Below, in pieces: positions 18,392 to 30,646 of a stretch of 30,646 bases of DNA (its first letter is position 1; every line of letters starts with the position of its first letter). The DNA lies in contig MSJH02000385.1 of assembly GCA_001931875.2 (NCBI GenBank), positions 1 to 30,646 on the forward strand, read 5' to 3'. The notes under the pieces are model-generated. The model ran no database searches and had not been told where the DNA came from. It saw only the letters and a list, made by a program, of their open reading frames with translations. Position numbers and translations under genes: made by a program. This stretch comes from Byssochlamys sp. IMV 00236. Its lineage: Eukaryota; Ascomycota; Eurotiomycetes; Eurotiales; Thermoascaceae.

Positions 18392-20071
18392 CTATTGATG
18401 CTTTATTTTTAATAAACCAAATCTTTTGGTAATAACAACATCCTTCAAGCCCAAGACATTAATGTCTACACTTGAACCAATGTCTATCGTCTTTAAGAAC
18501 TGGCCTGATTCAATATCCATTATGATTAATTGACCCGTATTAGTTAATAGATATAAAGATGTCTGTAATATGTTGTATGCTGTATATTCTACTTTTCTAT
18601 CCAATCTATGTACACATAATACACTTGCATTGCTGTCGTATGGCAATATATTGCCTAGCACAATTCGTCTTAATCCTTCTGTATGCTTATGATTCCACCA
18701 ACTGTAGAGATAGGGCATATCCTGTTGCTCATCCACTTGTTCATCTTGATCATATCTAAATGGATCCCAATCTACTTTTAATAGATGTGATATATCCAAC
18801 AGTCTGATCTCAAATGAATTATCTTGCTGAATATCGCCCACAGCTACCAGTCGTAGACCATACACTGATAAATCTTGACAATGATCAGATTGAGGCAGAA
18901 CAACCCAAGTGGACTCGAACCCCCAAGGTTGAGCATGATTAGCCCAGGGCACTGATCCTACTTTGACACCAAATCGCCAATCGTATATATTGAGTTCATT
19001 CGAATCAAAGTGTCCGGTACAGACAAGATGATTGAGTTGTGAATAATGCCGAAAATGAATCATACAACTCACTCGTACTCCTAAGCGCACCGTGTATAAT
19101 AATACTGCTGTATTTGTTTGAGTTGTCATTGTTGACGATGATGATGAAAACAAGGGATCTTGAATGGGTTCATCCAAGTTGAATTGTATAATATGTCCAT
19201 ATCCAACATTGAGACGCAAGCTAGGACCAAATGCAAGCATATATATATTGTCTGGGTGATGTGGTTTATTTAAAACATTTAACCACTTGTCCACTTGAAT
19301 ATTGGTATCAGACGCTGAAAAAAAGAACACGTCTCTTCCCATGAATTGATATTCGTCAAGATTATCTACGTTTGCTAGACATTCGATATGACCACTATCA
19401 TGGAGCGTATAAATGATGACTGATTGCCATATATTTAATCTATCGATATCATCGTCATCTTCTTCAAATACAGCTGATCTACTGACTACCACACAAAATA
19501 ATCTCACGCTCTGTTGTTTATAGCGTATAGTCTGTATGCCCATGAGTTGATAGGATAGCAAATTGTGGTGTTGATGATGACGCTGTATCTTGTACTCTCT
19601 TATTAGTTCATAAGAAGGATAATTAAAAAATAGTATTTTATATTCATCTACTGTATGTATTGATAATCCAATAATACCTTCATGAGTCATTGGGTTCACG
19701 TCGAATACGAAAGGCTCTTGTAATTGATGACCTTTAAAGGACATTGGTTCTATATTGATATCTCTGCTCTGTTTACTTAGTTGAATCAAATATTTCTTCC
19801 AATCAATCAATGGCTGTTTATTATATCCAAATCCAATATTATATGACCAATTTGGATACATTTCTTTAAACAAGTAATACCAGAGATACAAGCTATTGGC
19901 TATCCTATCAATGATGTATGACATCTTTTTTCTCTTTTCTTGTTGCTGTTATTCTTACCTTTGAAACTTTTTACAGACATTCTCAAGTATCAACAAATCT
20001 TTTACATTTTCTATAGAATATTGAAATATGATAATCACCAACTCTTCTGGAAGAGTCTCCATTGCACTCAT
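18392..20071 (-). CDS. F-box protein with beta-propeller-like C-terminal region
   Basis: Two exons (19959-20071 and 18392-19904) join in frame to 541 residues. The small first exon supplies the F-box: METLPEELVIIIFQYSIENV, then DLLILENVCKKFQ, which continues across the intron into RIANSLYLWYYLFKEMYPNW. That join completes an F-box of about 50 residues. F-box proteins link substrates to the Skp1-cullin ubiquitin ligase. The remaining 480 residues are beta-rich with repeated short hydrophobic strands (for example LNIYDWRFGVKVGSVPWA and TGQLIIMDIESGQF), consistent with a degenerate WD-like propeller; the substrate is unknown. An ATG at 19924 lies inside the intron and would miss the F-box, so it was not used. 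Confidence 0.82.
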
Positions 20072-20457
20072 TTGTAAAAGAAAATAAAAGAATAAAAAAA
20101 AAAAGTGCTGCAAGTTACCACTGCGGGGTTTCTCTATGCTTTTGTAGCGCGGCGTCTTAAATTCTGCTTGAATGCCGTTCCTGGTCCTTGGTTGGCTTCA
20201 TTCCGAGCTTCCGAATCAACCAGCCGAATCTCATAGTCGCACACACACACACCTACAGCTAGTGTTTTCTCCCTGCATAAAAAAAAAGCCTACAAGCATA
20301 TCAGAAGCATTCTTGTATAAAATGAAAAAACAATTGAATAGAAATGTAGAATAACAAATTACAAAGTTTATTTTTTTAGAAAAAAAAAAAAAGAAAAGTA
20401 GTAAAACACAGTGCGATTTCTAAAGAATACGTTTCAACAAATACAAATAGATTCTTT
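20072..20457. promoter_or_regulatory. F-box gene upstream region / PPCDC 3' flank
   Basis: 386 bases between two minus-strand genes. It contains a CA repeat (CACACACACAC near 20238-20251), A-rich runs (20091-20104 and 20381-20392) and no supported gene. Confidence 0.35.
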
Positions 20458-21279
20458 TTATTGGACTGCTTGCTTCTTTAAAAGATCAATAGTATATTCA
20501 ACTATAAAACTTGCCTCTGCCATTGCTCCTATACCTAAGAAATCATAAGTATTTACTACTAATTGATATCTTTCTTATCAAACCTGTATCGCCACATGCT
20601 AGCTTTTTACTAATAGGCTGTACGATTTGAAACTTCAAGACAGTCGTAAGTACGTCCAAGTGTCTTGCAGTAAAAGGATGAGTCCACATGCTTGTGTTCA
20701 TTGCAGGACATGCAATCACTGGCTTCATAACGTTCCAAGCTCGTAGTATGCATGTCTATCCGAATACTTGGTATTTTAATTTTCAATGTTTGTTTTCTAT
20801 TCTTTACCAGTAAATTATCACACAAACCATTGGCTATTTTTCCCATTGTATTAGCATCTAATGGAGCAATGACCATAATGTCTGCCCAGTCTCTCAGCTA
20901 GAAATAAACATCATGAGATTATCTCTGAATATTATTCTTTATACGCCCCCTACTTGAATATGCAAAATTGGATCCGAGATTTTTTTCCAACTCTTTGTGT
21001 GTATATAATATTAATTGAAAATACATGTAATCTTTATCTCAACTTACTCCCCATTCATCTTTATCAGTATAGACTTCACAGTCAATTTCTACGTCTTTTA
21101 CAAAAAAATAGGCAGCTTCAGTGAACACTACCTTGACATTCACATGAGGATACTTAAAGATTATGCTTAGTTTAATGTCATTCACAACTGAAATACCTTA
21201 CTTGTTTCAATAAGCTAACAATTAAGGGTACTTTTATTGTGGCAACACTGCCAGTGGCTCCAATCAGAATGTTTGTCAT
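20458..21279 (-). CDS. Phosphopantothenoylcysteine decarboxylase (HFCD flavoprotein)
   Basis: Six exons (21202-21279, 21048-21152, 20954-20992, 20808-20897, 20584-20755, 20458-20534) join in frame to 186 residues. The enzyme is FMN-dependent and makes 4'-phosphopantetheine in coenzyme A synthesis. The FMN-binding start is MTNILIGATGSVATIKVPL. The catalytic His is H72 in SDPILHIQ; APLDANTMGKIANGLCDNLL follows; the substrate motif is PAMNTSMW (121-128). The catalytic Cys is C158 in ACGDTGIGAMAE. Both the catalytic His and Cys are on one chain, so this is a complete homotrimer-type enzyme like the plant and animal forms. Yeast instead splits these roles among Hal3, Vhs3 and Cab3. It also lacks the acidic tail of the yeast Hal3 phosphatase inhibitors. 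Confidence 0.93.
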
Positions 21280-21637
21280 TAAGAGAAAATGGATTAATAA
21301 TAAAAGACAGCAAGCATAAACATAAGTGAAGTCACGTGCACCTACACCAACTTGGCCTTTACAGAGATCATTTTGAAGTATTTACAATTTATTCGCCCAC
21401 TGATAAAGAAAGATAACTTCAGACAACAATAACTTTTTTCAGTTACGTGTTATAAGTGCTGATCACATTTATCTTTTCGCAAAAAGACAAAATTCATTGC
21501 CTTTTTAATAATAAAGAAAGGATTGATAATCAACTAGAGTGTTTTTGGTTTTAAATTGTGTGCTGAAGTATTTATTATTAAACAAAAAAAAAGTTTATAC
21601 ACATGCAAATTGAAGAAAAAAAATGCTTAAAATCTAT
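21280..21637. other. PPCDC upstream region / NOP58 3' flank
   Basis: 358 bases with no supported gene. The stretch holds the PPCDC promoter and the NOP58 3' end. A/T runs near 21588-21596 and 21615-21623 are the only visible structure. Confidence 0.35.
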
Positions 21638-23172
21638 TTAAATCGTGCTCTTCTTTTCTTTCTTTTCCTTTTTCTCCTTCTTTTCTTTCTTATCCTTCTT
21701 CTCCTTCTTGTCCTTCTTTTCCTTCTTCTCCTTCTTGGACTTTTTAGCAGGTTGATCTTCATCTTCAATTTCTGAACGAGTTCTCTTGACACCAGCAGGC
21801 TTTTCAGTTTCTTCAATTTCTTCATCAATGTCTAATTCAGACATAACCTTTTTCATGACAGAGACATTCTTCTCGGGAAGAGCACCGCTATCATAGAATG
21901 CAAGACGATCTTCTACTTGCTTCTTCAAGGCCTTACCAAACTTATCAGTGGGTGTTTCAGTGAAGCAATCAATACGAGCAGCAATGGTACATTTGTTGGC
22001 AAGGTAACGAGAGATACGACCCTTGTTCTTTTGACCAGCACGACCAATGAAGGAAGAGTGATAGATCAAACCATACTTGGGAGTGTTACCCTTTGTCTTT
22101 AATGCTCTAAAGAGAGCCTTTTCAGCACCCAAGATTTGAAGAGTAGAGGCAGGATATTTAGACAAATTGGTCAAAGAACCAGCTTGAGAGATTAATCGAG
22201 CACCAACCATTTCACCAATCAAAGCGGCAAGATTAGGAGCAACATAGTTCATCTTGGTAATCAAGTAGTTGTGAAGGTTCTTACGGTATTCAGCAAGACT
22301 GACAACACGGTCGGCAAAGTTTTGAATGTTGATCATGTCAACGGGTGAAATGTCTGTACCCATGGATGAACGAGCAGCGTCGAAGATTTGCTTGGCGGTA
22401 GATTCATCTCCTTCGAGAAGTTCGGCAATAGACTCCAATTTTTCTTCATTAAGTTCACCTTTGTTCTTGACAATCTTGACAAGCTTGGCATATTTATAAT
22501 TGTCATTGACAATCTTGATCATTTCAGGAAAGTGCCATGAATACCATTCCTTGACACGCATAGCGAATGTGTTGATATCTTTGTCTAATTGATCCAATAA
22601 AGCAATGGCTTGAATAATCATGTTATCAGCACGATTCACATTGAACTTGACCTTGGCACGAGAATAACTGTGACCAAGACCGAGTTGAGCCTTTTCCAGA
22701 TCACCAGTCTTTAACTGACTCAATAACTTTTCTGACCAGAAACGGATACCACGAACAAGTTCTTGAACAAGTTCATCAGAGGCACATTCAACGTTAACTT
22801 CAGCCTTAATGGCACCAGCCAAGTTCTTTTCAGCAACACCTAAAACAACCTTGTTCTTCTTGCCGGCCTTGGGAAGGTTGATTTCCAAGAAAGCTTTCAA
22901 GGAAGGGTTGACGATACCTACACAGAACATGTTTAGTCTACATTAACAACCTTTTGTTTTCATTTACCTTCAGAAACATCGTTGGCATTTTCCAAAGCAT
23001 CAGCAGCGTTCTTGAAAGGAGCAAAAGACTTGAGCTTGACCATTTTGCTAAACTTGGGAAGATCTAAAATAGACTTTTGAACTGATTCCAACTTGGAACC
23101 AATTTCTTCTGATTGAAGACGTTCAAATAAAGCGTAACCTGAGGCTGTTTCAAATAAAACGTAATTGACCAT
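21638..23172 (-). CDS. NOP58: Box C/D snoRNP core protein Nop58
   Basis: Two exons (22968-23172 and 21638-22917) join in frame to 494 residues. The N-terminal domain starts [17 protein letters not shown]. The coiled-coil segment is about 150-270. The Nop domain includes [20 protein letters not shown], a [15 protein letters not shown] stretch, [40 protein letters not shown] and [13 protein letters not shown]. The C-terminal 50 residues are [15 protein letters not shown] charged repeats, the hallmark of Nop56/Nop58. LYHSSFI-type residues and the tail fit Nop58 (Nop5) rather than Prp31. With Nop56, fibrillarin and Snu13 it directs 2'-O-methylation of rRNA and pre-rRNA cleavage in the nucleolus. 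The gene is intact. Confidence 0.96.
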
Positions 23173-23869
23173 GGGCTACAACACAAAAAAGGACGGAGAA
23201 GAGAAGAAATAGCTGAAAGAATATTTTTTTTTTTTCTAAAACTTTTTTTTCAAAAAAAAACGTCAAACCTCTTTCCTCTCCTGTTCATGTTACACTAATA
23301 TTAGCCAATCATATCGACACATTGCCTTTTCTTCAATGGCATCTCACATCATCAAGCCAGCCATCTTGTGGTCATGCCGTTGTCTAAGGCAACAATAACA
23401 CGTTTATTTTGATTTATAAATGATTTAAAGTCTTGGCTTGAGTGTTTGGATAAACCAGAAGGTCAATTCTTATTGGAATTGAAAGACATTAAGCAGTACC
23501 TCTTGACCCAAAAAGCCACACATCCATTGTCCCAGCAGAGCTTTGGAGGTGGGAATTCGTGTTGACCGTAATTAATCTTTTTTAACCCACATGACAACGT
23601 TTATGATGCTATTAAAAGTCATATTACGGAAAAGATAAAGGTTTACGTCTCGCTTCTCTTTTAACACATATATAGATAGTTGAGACCTAAGCTTAGTGAA
23701 TAATTACCTTAAAGAGAGCCATATAGTAACAAAAAACATTGACTTCTGAGCTTGTATATATATACATATATATATATATGAAAGATGTACACTAGTTTGT
23801 GTAAACATGGCTCATTATTAATTGTGTTCTTTATGATCAATAAGAAGGCGGACATTGTTCTGATATGAG
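23173..23869. other. NOP58 upstream region with an unresolved coding-like patch
   Basis: The first 100 bases form the NOP58 promoter (T-rich and A-rich tracts). At 23413-23565 a plus-strand frame stays open with protein-like composition (WLECLDKPEGQFLLELKDIK and onward, ending at TGA 23563-23565). An ATG at 23336 opens a short frame (MASHIIKPAILWSCRC) that could be an upstream exon, but no standard splice pair joins the two in frame. A TA-rich simple repeat lies at 23754-23779. I do not recognise a product; it may be a small gene with an odd intron or a fragment. Confidence 0.25.
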
Positions 23870-23998
23870 ATAATGATGATACAGCTATTTAACCTAAAAC
23901 GAGACGTCAGTCATCTTGTTAATACCTTTTAACCGTCTAATTTTTTTGTCTTCAACCTGTCTCGTGTTTTAGGTTAAAAACCTGTAGATCATCATTAT
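23870..23998. repeat. Imperfect inverted repeat (hairpin-forming)
   Basis: Left arm 23870-23905 (ATAATGATGATACAGC and onward, ending CCTAAAACGAGAC) matches the reverse complement of 23959-23998 apart from a few base changes and small insertions. The arms share ATAATGATGAT, TTTAACCTAAAAC and GAGAC. The loop is 53 bases. The right arm ends within the ATG start codon of the zinc-ribbon gene at 23997. The repeat could be a small MITE-like element or an RNA hairpin in the leader. Confidence 0.85.
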
Positions 23999-24570
23999 GG
24001 AAGGTACTTGGTAATATATGCTTTGTTGATTATAAATGCACTAATTACTCTTGTAGATACACTTGATAGACACGCCTCAAGATGCAGCCACTGCAGCCAT
24101 CAGACAGAGACAGGAACAGTAGAACGACCCAAACTAGACTGCAGTAATAGTAATACATCGATTCTTTATACTCTAGTTCAACTGTGTCTACTGCCCTTTT
24201 CTTGCTGCTTTAATAAACAGAAAATAGATATACAGCGTACCAGTTCCTGTGTGCTTTGTAAAAATGAGCAATTAACACCTAAAAGTAAGCAACCTATTCA
24301 AATGGAATTAGTTCCCTTGCCATGGATGCAGCATGAAGGTAAGGGAAAAGAGAGAAAGATAAGAAAAGATGGAATATTGAAGCTCCATGTTTGGATAATT
24401 TAGCAGAATCGAACAACGATAGTAACCAACAACAGCATTGGATATTCAGAACAGGATGGACGCCTGGGCCGGAGCAACTGGAGAAAATGTGGTGTTCAAA
24501 TTGTGGTGCCTACGCTCGAAAGGATCTTGATCGATGTATTTATTGTGGAATTGAATTGATAAATGGGTGA
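23997..24570 (+). CDS. Uncharacterised 158-residue cysteine-rich zinc-ribbon protein
   Basis: Three exons (23997-24003, 24057-24338, 24383-24570) join in frame to 158 residues. The first exon is only 7 nt (ATGGAAG). I do not recognise a named family. Four CxxC pairs are visible: C12-C15, C67-C70, C134-C137 and C148-C151. The last two, WCSNCGAYARKDLDRCIYCG, form a compact zinc-ribbon-like knuckle with 10 residues between pairs. A hydrophobic stretch (SILYTLVQLCLLPFSCCF, 37-54) sits between the first two pairs and may be buried or membrane-associated. A conserved-looking WIFRTGWTPGPEQLEKMW stretch precedes the final ribbon. The start lies at the edge of a 130-base inverted repeat, and the leader probably contains part of that hairpin. 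Binding of two zinc ions is an inference. Confidence 0.68.
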
Positions 24571-24778
24571 TAGAGTATACTATTCAGTTCACGACTTCTA
24601 TGTGTATATATACTTCTCTTTCTTGAAATGTACCAAAGAATAACACAGACTGCTTTTTTGTACTTTACTATTTGAGCCATCATAACATCAACCAGACTAT
24701 CCAAGGTACTGCTAGCTACTTGATGAAATATGTGCCAGTATTTGTACCATTCTTTAGCTTAAATACTGTTTTAGAGGA

Positions 24779-25003
24779 ATGAAAAGAATAAACACTAGTA
24801 ATTTATTTATATTATTTCGTATCGACGTCAAAAGTGTTCTGCTGAGTGATTTTGATCTTCCAAAAGACGAACAAGTACGGATATCTGTTCTTGGCTTAAT
24901 TGTGCGCTTAATCTTTAACTATTCGCTTTCACGTCGTCATGCTTTTCTTTCTCAAACTCAATTGAAAACAAGTTCATTTAACAAGAAGCATGTCAAACCA
25001 TAA
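24779..25003 (+). other. Small open frame of uncertain status
   Basis: 74 codons from ATG 24779, containing DVKSVLLSDFDLPKDEQVRI followed by a hydrophobic stretch and a basic end. The composition is protein-like rather than random for such AT-rich DNA, but there is no recognised family. It is followed 120 bases later by a poly(A) tract with an AATAAA upstream, so it may be the 3' end of a retroposed sequence. Confidence 0.25.
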
Positions 25004-25125
25004 CAATTGAGAACTGTCTAGGCTGGATCAGACAATCTGAGCCTTAATTCAATAAGAATCCAAGTTTAAATAAAAATCATATCCTTAACTTTATAAATCC
25101 TAGCTCAAACCATCTCATCTTTATT

Positions 25126-25146
25126 AAAAAAAAAAAAAAAAAAAAA
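25126..25146 (+). repeat. Poly(A) tract of 21 bases
   Basis: Twenty-one A in a row, preceded about 55 bases upstream by AAATAAAA, a polyadenylation-type signal. It lies in intergenic DNA and is consistent with a reverse-transcribed insertion, though simple slippage is also possible. Confidence 0.7.
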
Positions 25147-25189
25147 GGAGTGATTTGTGGTCAGGAACTGATGTTACACTGTAATCGAA

Positions 25190-26110
25190 TATGTACTAGT
25201 TGGACCAGCGAGGCTTTTATGCATTTTTCTTTCATGCAACAACAAATAATCATCTCTCATAAGCAAGTTGTTTGTATGTTCTTCTTACAAGAATGCACGG
25301 ATGAAAACTATTAAAAGCTTTTAAAGAGAATTGAGCTATTAGCAAAGACGTTGGCGGAGCTGATGTCTGTTGGTCAAATGACCCTAAATAACCAGTTTTG
25401 GGTAAGTTATCTATGATCTTGGATGAAAAATCAGGCTACAAGAAATATTCAGCCTTGTTAACTGGAAATCCTTCCTAACAGCATTTCCTTTTCTTGTTGT
25501 CAATAAATTATTATATTAGGATTCTTTTGACCTATAACTGCTTTTGATTCTCGTCGCTGCTTCATTGCTAATGCTTACCCAGTCATAGCCAACGATTGGT
25601 AGCCCCTCCTTATCCTTCAAATTGTTTATATGTTTTTTGATAACTTGAAATAGCACCAGCGATAACATTAACCATGTCATTTTAAAGAGAGGTTAAACAG
25701 CAAGTCATTAAATTGAGTAAAGTCCAACACTTGGAAATCATCAGGCACAAACTATTGTTGATAAGGTGTACATTTTCTTGACTGTTATTCTTGTTTTTCG
25801 TGATCATTAAAAGCTATCACGGCTCTCTTTCTTATGCCAATATTATGAGTAAATGTTCAGCAACCCTGTTGTTGTCGTCATCTCTGATCAAAATAAGATT
25901 AAAAATGCTGTAAGGACTGTTTTAACTCAAGTAACTAAATTAAAAGGGCAACATTAAGGAGTTGAAAGAATATGAACTGAGAGTATTGTCTGACAAGAGG
26001 GATCTAGTGTTCATCGATTGGTTGTAAACACCCTTATTGAAAAATCTGTTCAACAACTTGCTGTTGAATCTTGAGCAGAAAGTATTGAAGTTCATCTACT
26101 GAGATTTATT
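25190..26110 (+). pseudogene. Possible decayed protein-coding sequence
   Basis: Several plus-strand stretches read like protein broken by stops and frameshifts. At 25192-25392 one frame has a single TAA and ends LLAKTLAELMSVGQMTLNNQFW at a GTAAGT donor-like site. Around 25545-25602 a frame reads PITAFDSRRCFIANAYPVIA before a TAG. At 25862-25950 a frame reads NPVVVVISDQNKIKNAVRTV. I could not name a family. The order on one strand suggests one ancestral gene. Confidence 0.3.
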
Positions 26111-26313
26111 CTTGTTTAAACACAACCTTTTATTTAAAAAGACGATAATGAATAGACTTTGACTCGTTTGTGATCATGAATGATACGAGCTTTTAGATCC
26201 CCTACAACAATAGTAATCGCGCGCAGTTTGAAATTTATAATTGCGCAACAAAGTTTTTTAATTCAAAGTTTGACGCCGTGAGCACTGTTTACATCTTTTT
26301 TTTTATTTACTTG

Positions 26314-29462
<3,149 letters not shown>

Positions 29463-29509
29463 AAAGAAACAATAAAATGTGAGTAATACTTGTTTATTTA
29501 AAAGAGTTG

Positions 29510-29860
29510 TTAATTGTGGTAGGCTGGCAGACGTTCCCTTCTTCTTGCAGCATATTTTCTTCTCATTGCCTCTCTTCTCCTTTCTCCAGCTTCTCTTGCC
29601 TTTCTAATAGCCTTCATACGTTCCTTCATAAGGTCCATAATCGCCTCTTCATTTTGGTTCTTCATGTATTCTACACCGTCAGTCAATGGTTCGGTATCTT
29701 CAAATTCAACACTTGAAAAATCATAGGCAATCGGTCCGATTTCTTGTGCTGGATAGGTGGGCTCAAAGACATCATCGGTTGAATCATCCTCAAGATCTTC
29801 ACCAAGTGCGAGTGCGAGTGTAATGATATGTGCGAGGATAAAAAGACTAGACAAGCGCAT
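29510..29860 (-). CDS. Small secreted protein, acidic then strongly basic
   Basis: Intronless, 116 residues. The N-terminus MRLSSLFILAHIITLALALG is a clear signal peptide, cut probably after ALA near residue 18. The mature part begins with an acidic stretch (EDLEDDSTDDVFEPTYPAQE) and continues to about residue 70. It then becomes a basic helix rich in Arg, Lys, Ala and Glu (MKERMKAIRKAREAGERRRE and onward) ending LPAYHN. There are no cysteines. I do not recognise a family; the charge split could suit binding to wall polymers or an acidic partner, which is inference. The stop is 47 bases from the kinesin stop (converging), and the start is divergent from the CYSTM gene. Confidence 0.75.
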   Translation of the reverse strand: MRLSSLFILAHIITLALALGEDLEDDSTDDVFEPTYPAQEIGPIAYDFSSVEFEDTEPLTDGVEYMKNQNEEAIMDLMKERMKAIRKAREAGERRREAMRRKYAARRRERLPAYHN

Positions 29861-30144
29861 AAAAAGTAATTAAAAGAAAAAGAGAGAGAGAGAGAAAAGA
29901 TGAACTATTTGCTTGTAAACATATTTTCATCCATGTATTTAAATTTAAACGAGCATCTCTTTTTTTTTTTTTTTTTTTCCTTGGTTTTTTACGAAGGGTA
30001 AGGGCTTTGTTACTACTTTTTTTTTTATTAAAGCCGAGATAAAGAACAGAAGAGGGGGGGGGTAGAAAAACAAAGACCGCCTTTATTTTTTATTTGTTTC
30101 TTTTTCCCTCTCTTTTATATTTTTACATTGCTCCTGATATATAA
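29861..30144. promoter_or_regulatory. Divergent promoter of the secreted-protein and CYSTM genes
   Basis: 284 bases between two start codons, with a GA repeat (29880-29895), a run of T (29961-29978), AAGGGTAAGGGC (29996-30007) and a run of G (30054-30061). The paired A+GGG elements resemble the stress-response element class (AGGGG), but the match is partial. Confidence 0.35.
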
Positions 30145-30538
30145 ATGAGTTTAGATAAAAAGCGAGTGCATCATATATCAGCACCTATTTCACCATTAGG
30201 CATTGCTAATAATAAACCGTTAGATTCATTATATGAAGATTATCCGCCACCTGCCTATCAGCCTCCTCAAGGTAAATATATACAATATAGAATTAATATG
30301 TTGTTAATTTTTTATAGTGTATGAACATAATAACCACTTTTATCACCCTACTCCTCCACCACAAACTGTCATCATTCATAGACAACCAACAAAGTCAAAG
30401 GATTCTTGTTGTTGGGGCTGGTAATTTTTATTTATAATGGCGTTTTTCTTCCTTTTTTTAATTAATTGTTAATTATTTTTATATATTTATAGTCTAGCAG
30501 CTTTGTGTCTTTGCTTTGGGGCAAAAGAATGTTGTTAA
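30145..30538 (+). CDS. CYSTM-type cysteine-rich tail protein
   Basis: Three exons (30145-30271, 30318-30420, 30493-30538) join in frame to 91 residues. The N-terminal two thirds are hydrophilic and proline-rich (PPPAYQPPQVYEHN and onward). The C-terminus, DSCCWGCLAALCLCFGAKEC plus one more Cys, is the cysteine-rich hydrophobic module of CYSTM proteins, with Cys at 73, 74, 77, 82, 84, 90 and 91. Members are small tail-anchored or palmitoylated membrane proteins linked to stress tolerance in fungi and plants. The last two introns are short, and the final exon of 46 nt carries most of the membrane module. Confidence 0.85.
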
Positions 30539-30619
30539 AGTATACCGCGTATTCACAATCTTGTCATTTATATATATATACAATTACATTTTTATGTGTA
30601 AATCATACCCTTTTTCTTG

Positions 30620-30646
30620 TTTTTTTTTTTTTTTTTTTTTTTTTTT
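30620..30646. repeat. Terminal poly(T) run
   Basis: The window ends in at least 27 consecutive T. This may be the natural simple sequence where an assembly stopped. Confidence 0.9.

Larger units (their letters stand above)
24571..26313. other. Gene-poor interval with poly(A) tract and decayed coding-like sequence
   Basis: 1.74 kb without an intact gene. It contains a 74-codon plus-strand frame at 24779-25003, a 21-A tract at 25126-25146 and broken protein-like stretches at 25190-26110 (separate entries). The last 200 bases before 26314 include a GCGCGC-containing stretch and a T-run that probably form the kinesin promoter. Confidence 0.5.

Noticed and set aside
18905..18935. GGGTTCGAGTCC on the minus strand, resembling a tRNA T-arm
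   Set aside because: It lies inside the F-box protein coding frame, the stem does not pair, and no cloverleaf can be drawn.
19905..19924. F-box gene start at ATG 19924
   Set aside because: It lies in the intron. Splicing 19959 to 19904 yields a complete F-box, whereas this start would remove it.
21634..21828. Lys/Arg-rich minus-strand frame
   Set aside because: It is the NOP58 KKE tail read in another frame.

Overview
The window is nuclear DNA from an early-diverging fungus, most likely a Mucoromycete (Mucorales-like). The evidence is AT-rich intergenic DNA, many GT-AG introns of about 45-100 nt, fungal versions of housekeeping genes, a single-chain Mcp1-type membrane protein, and relics of Helitron and Fanzor elements of the kind seen in these fungi. 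The genus cannot be read from the sequence. All exon structures below were built by hand from splice signals and reading frame. Every spliced model closes in frame, but none has transcript support.

Layout. 1-1952: relic of a Helitron (Rep N-terminal part with two AT-hooks) followed on the same strand by a broken Fanzor/TnpB-like fragment. 3169-6863: Rieske iron-sulfur protein of complex III (+), Mcp1-like mitochondrial membrane protein (+), and Sec61 alpha (-). 7090-8150: a second, differently decayed copy of the Helitron + Fanzor relic in the same orientation. 8314-9983: CorA-type Mg2+ transporter (-), sharing a 130-bp divergent promoter with the spindle checkpoint gene MAD1 (+, 10114-12699). 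12721-14826: a 701-residue low-complexity protein with an uncharacterised C-terminal domain (-). 15378-16972: eIF3 subunit M (+). 17054-18151: ING-family PHD-finger protein (-). 18392-20071: F-box protein (-). 20458-21279: phosphopantothenoylcysteine decarboxylase (-). 21638-23172: Nop58 (-). 23997-24570: an unrecognised 158-residue cysteine-rich zinc-ribbon protein (+), whose start codon lies at the edge of an inverted repeat. 24571-26313: gene-poor, with a poly(A) tract and decayed coding-like sequence. 26314-29462: kinesin-13 with an N-terminal SAM domain (+). 29510-29860: small secreted protein (-). 30145-30538: CYSTM-type cysteine-rich tail protein (+).

The genes do not form a pathway; this is an ordinary fungal gene neighbourhood with tightly spaced convergent and divergent pairs. 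Two themes stand out. One is the duplicated Helitron-Fanzor relic. The other is very small exons: start-codon exons of 7, 7 and 12 nt in three genes, and an 11-nt internal microexon that completes the SAM domain of the kinesin. No tRNA, rRNA or CRISPR array was seen.
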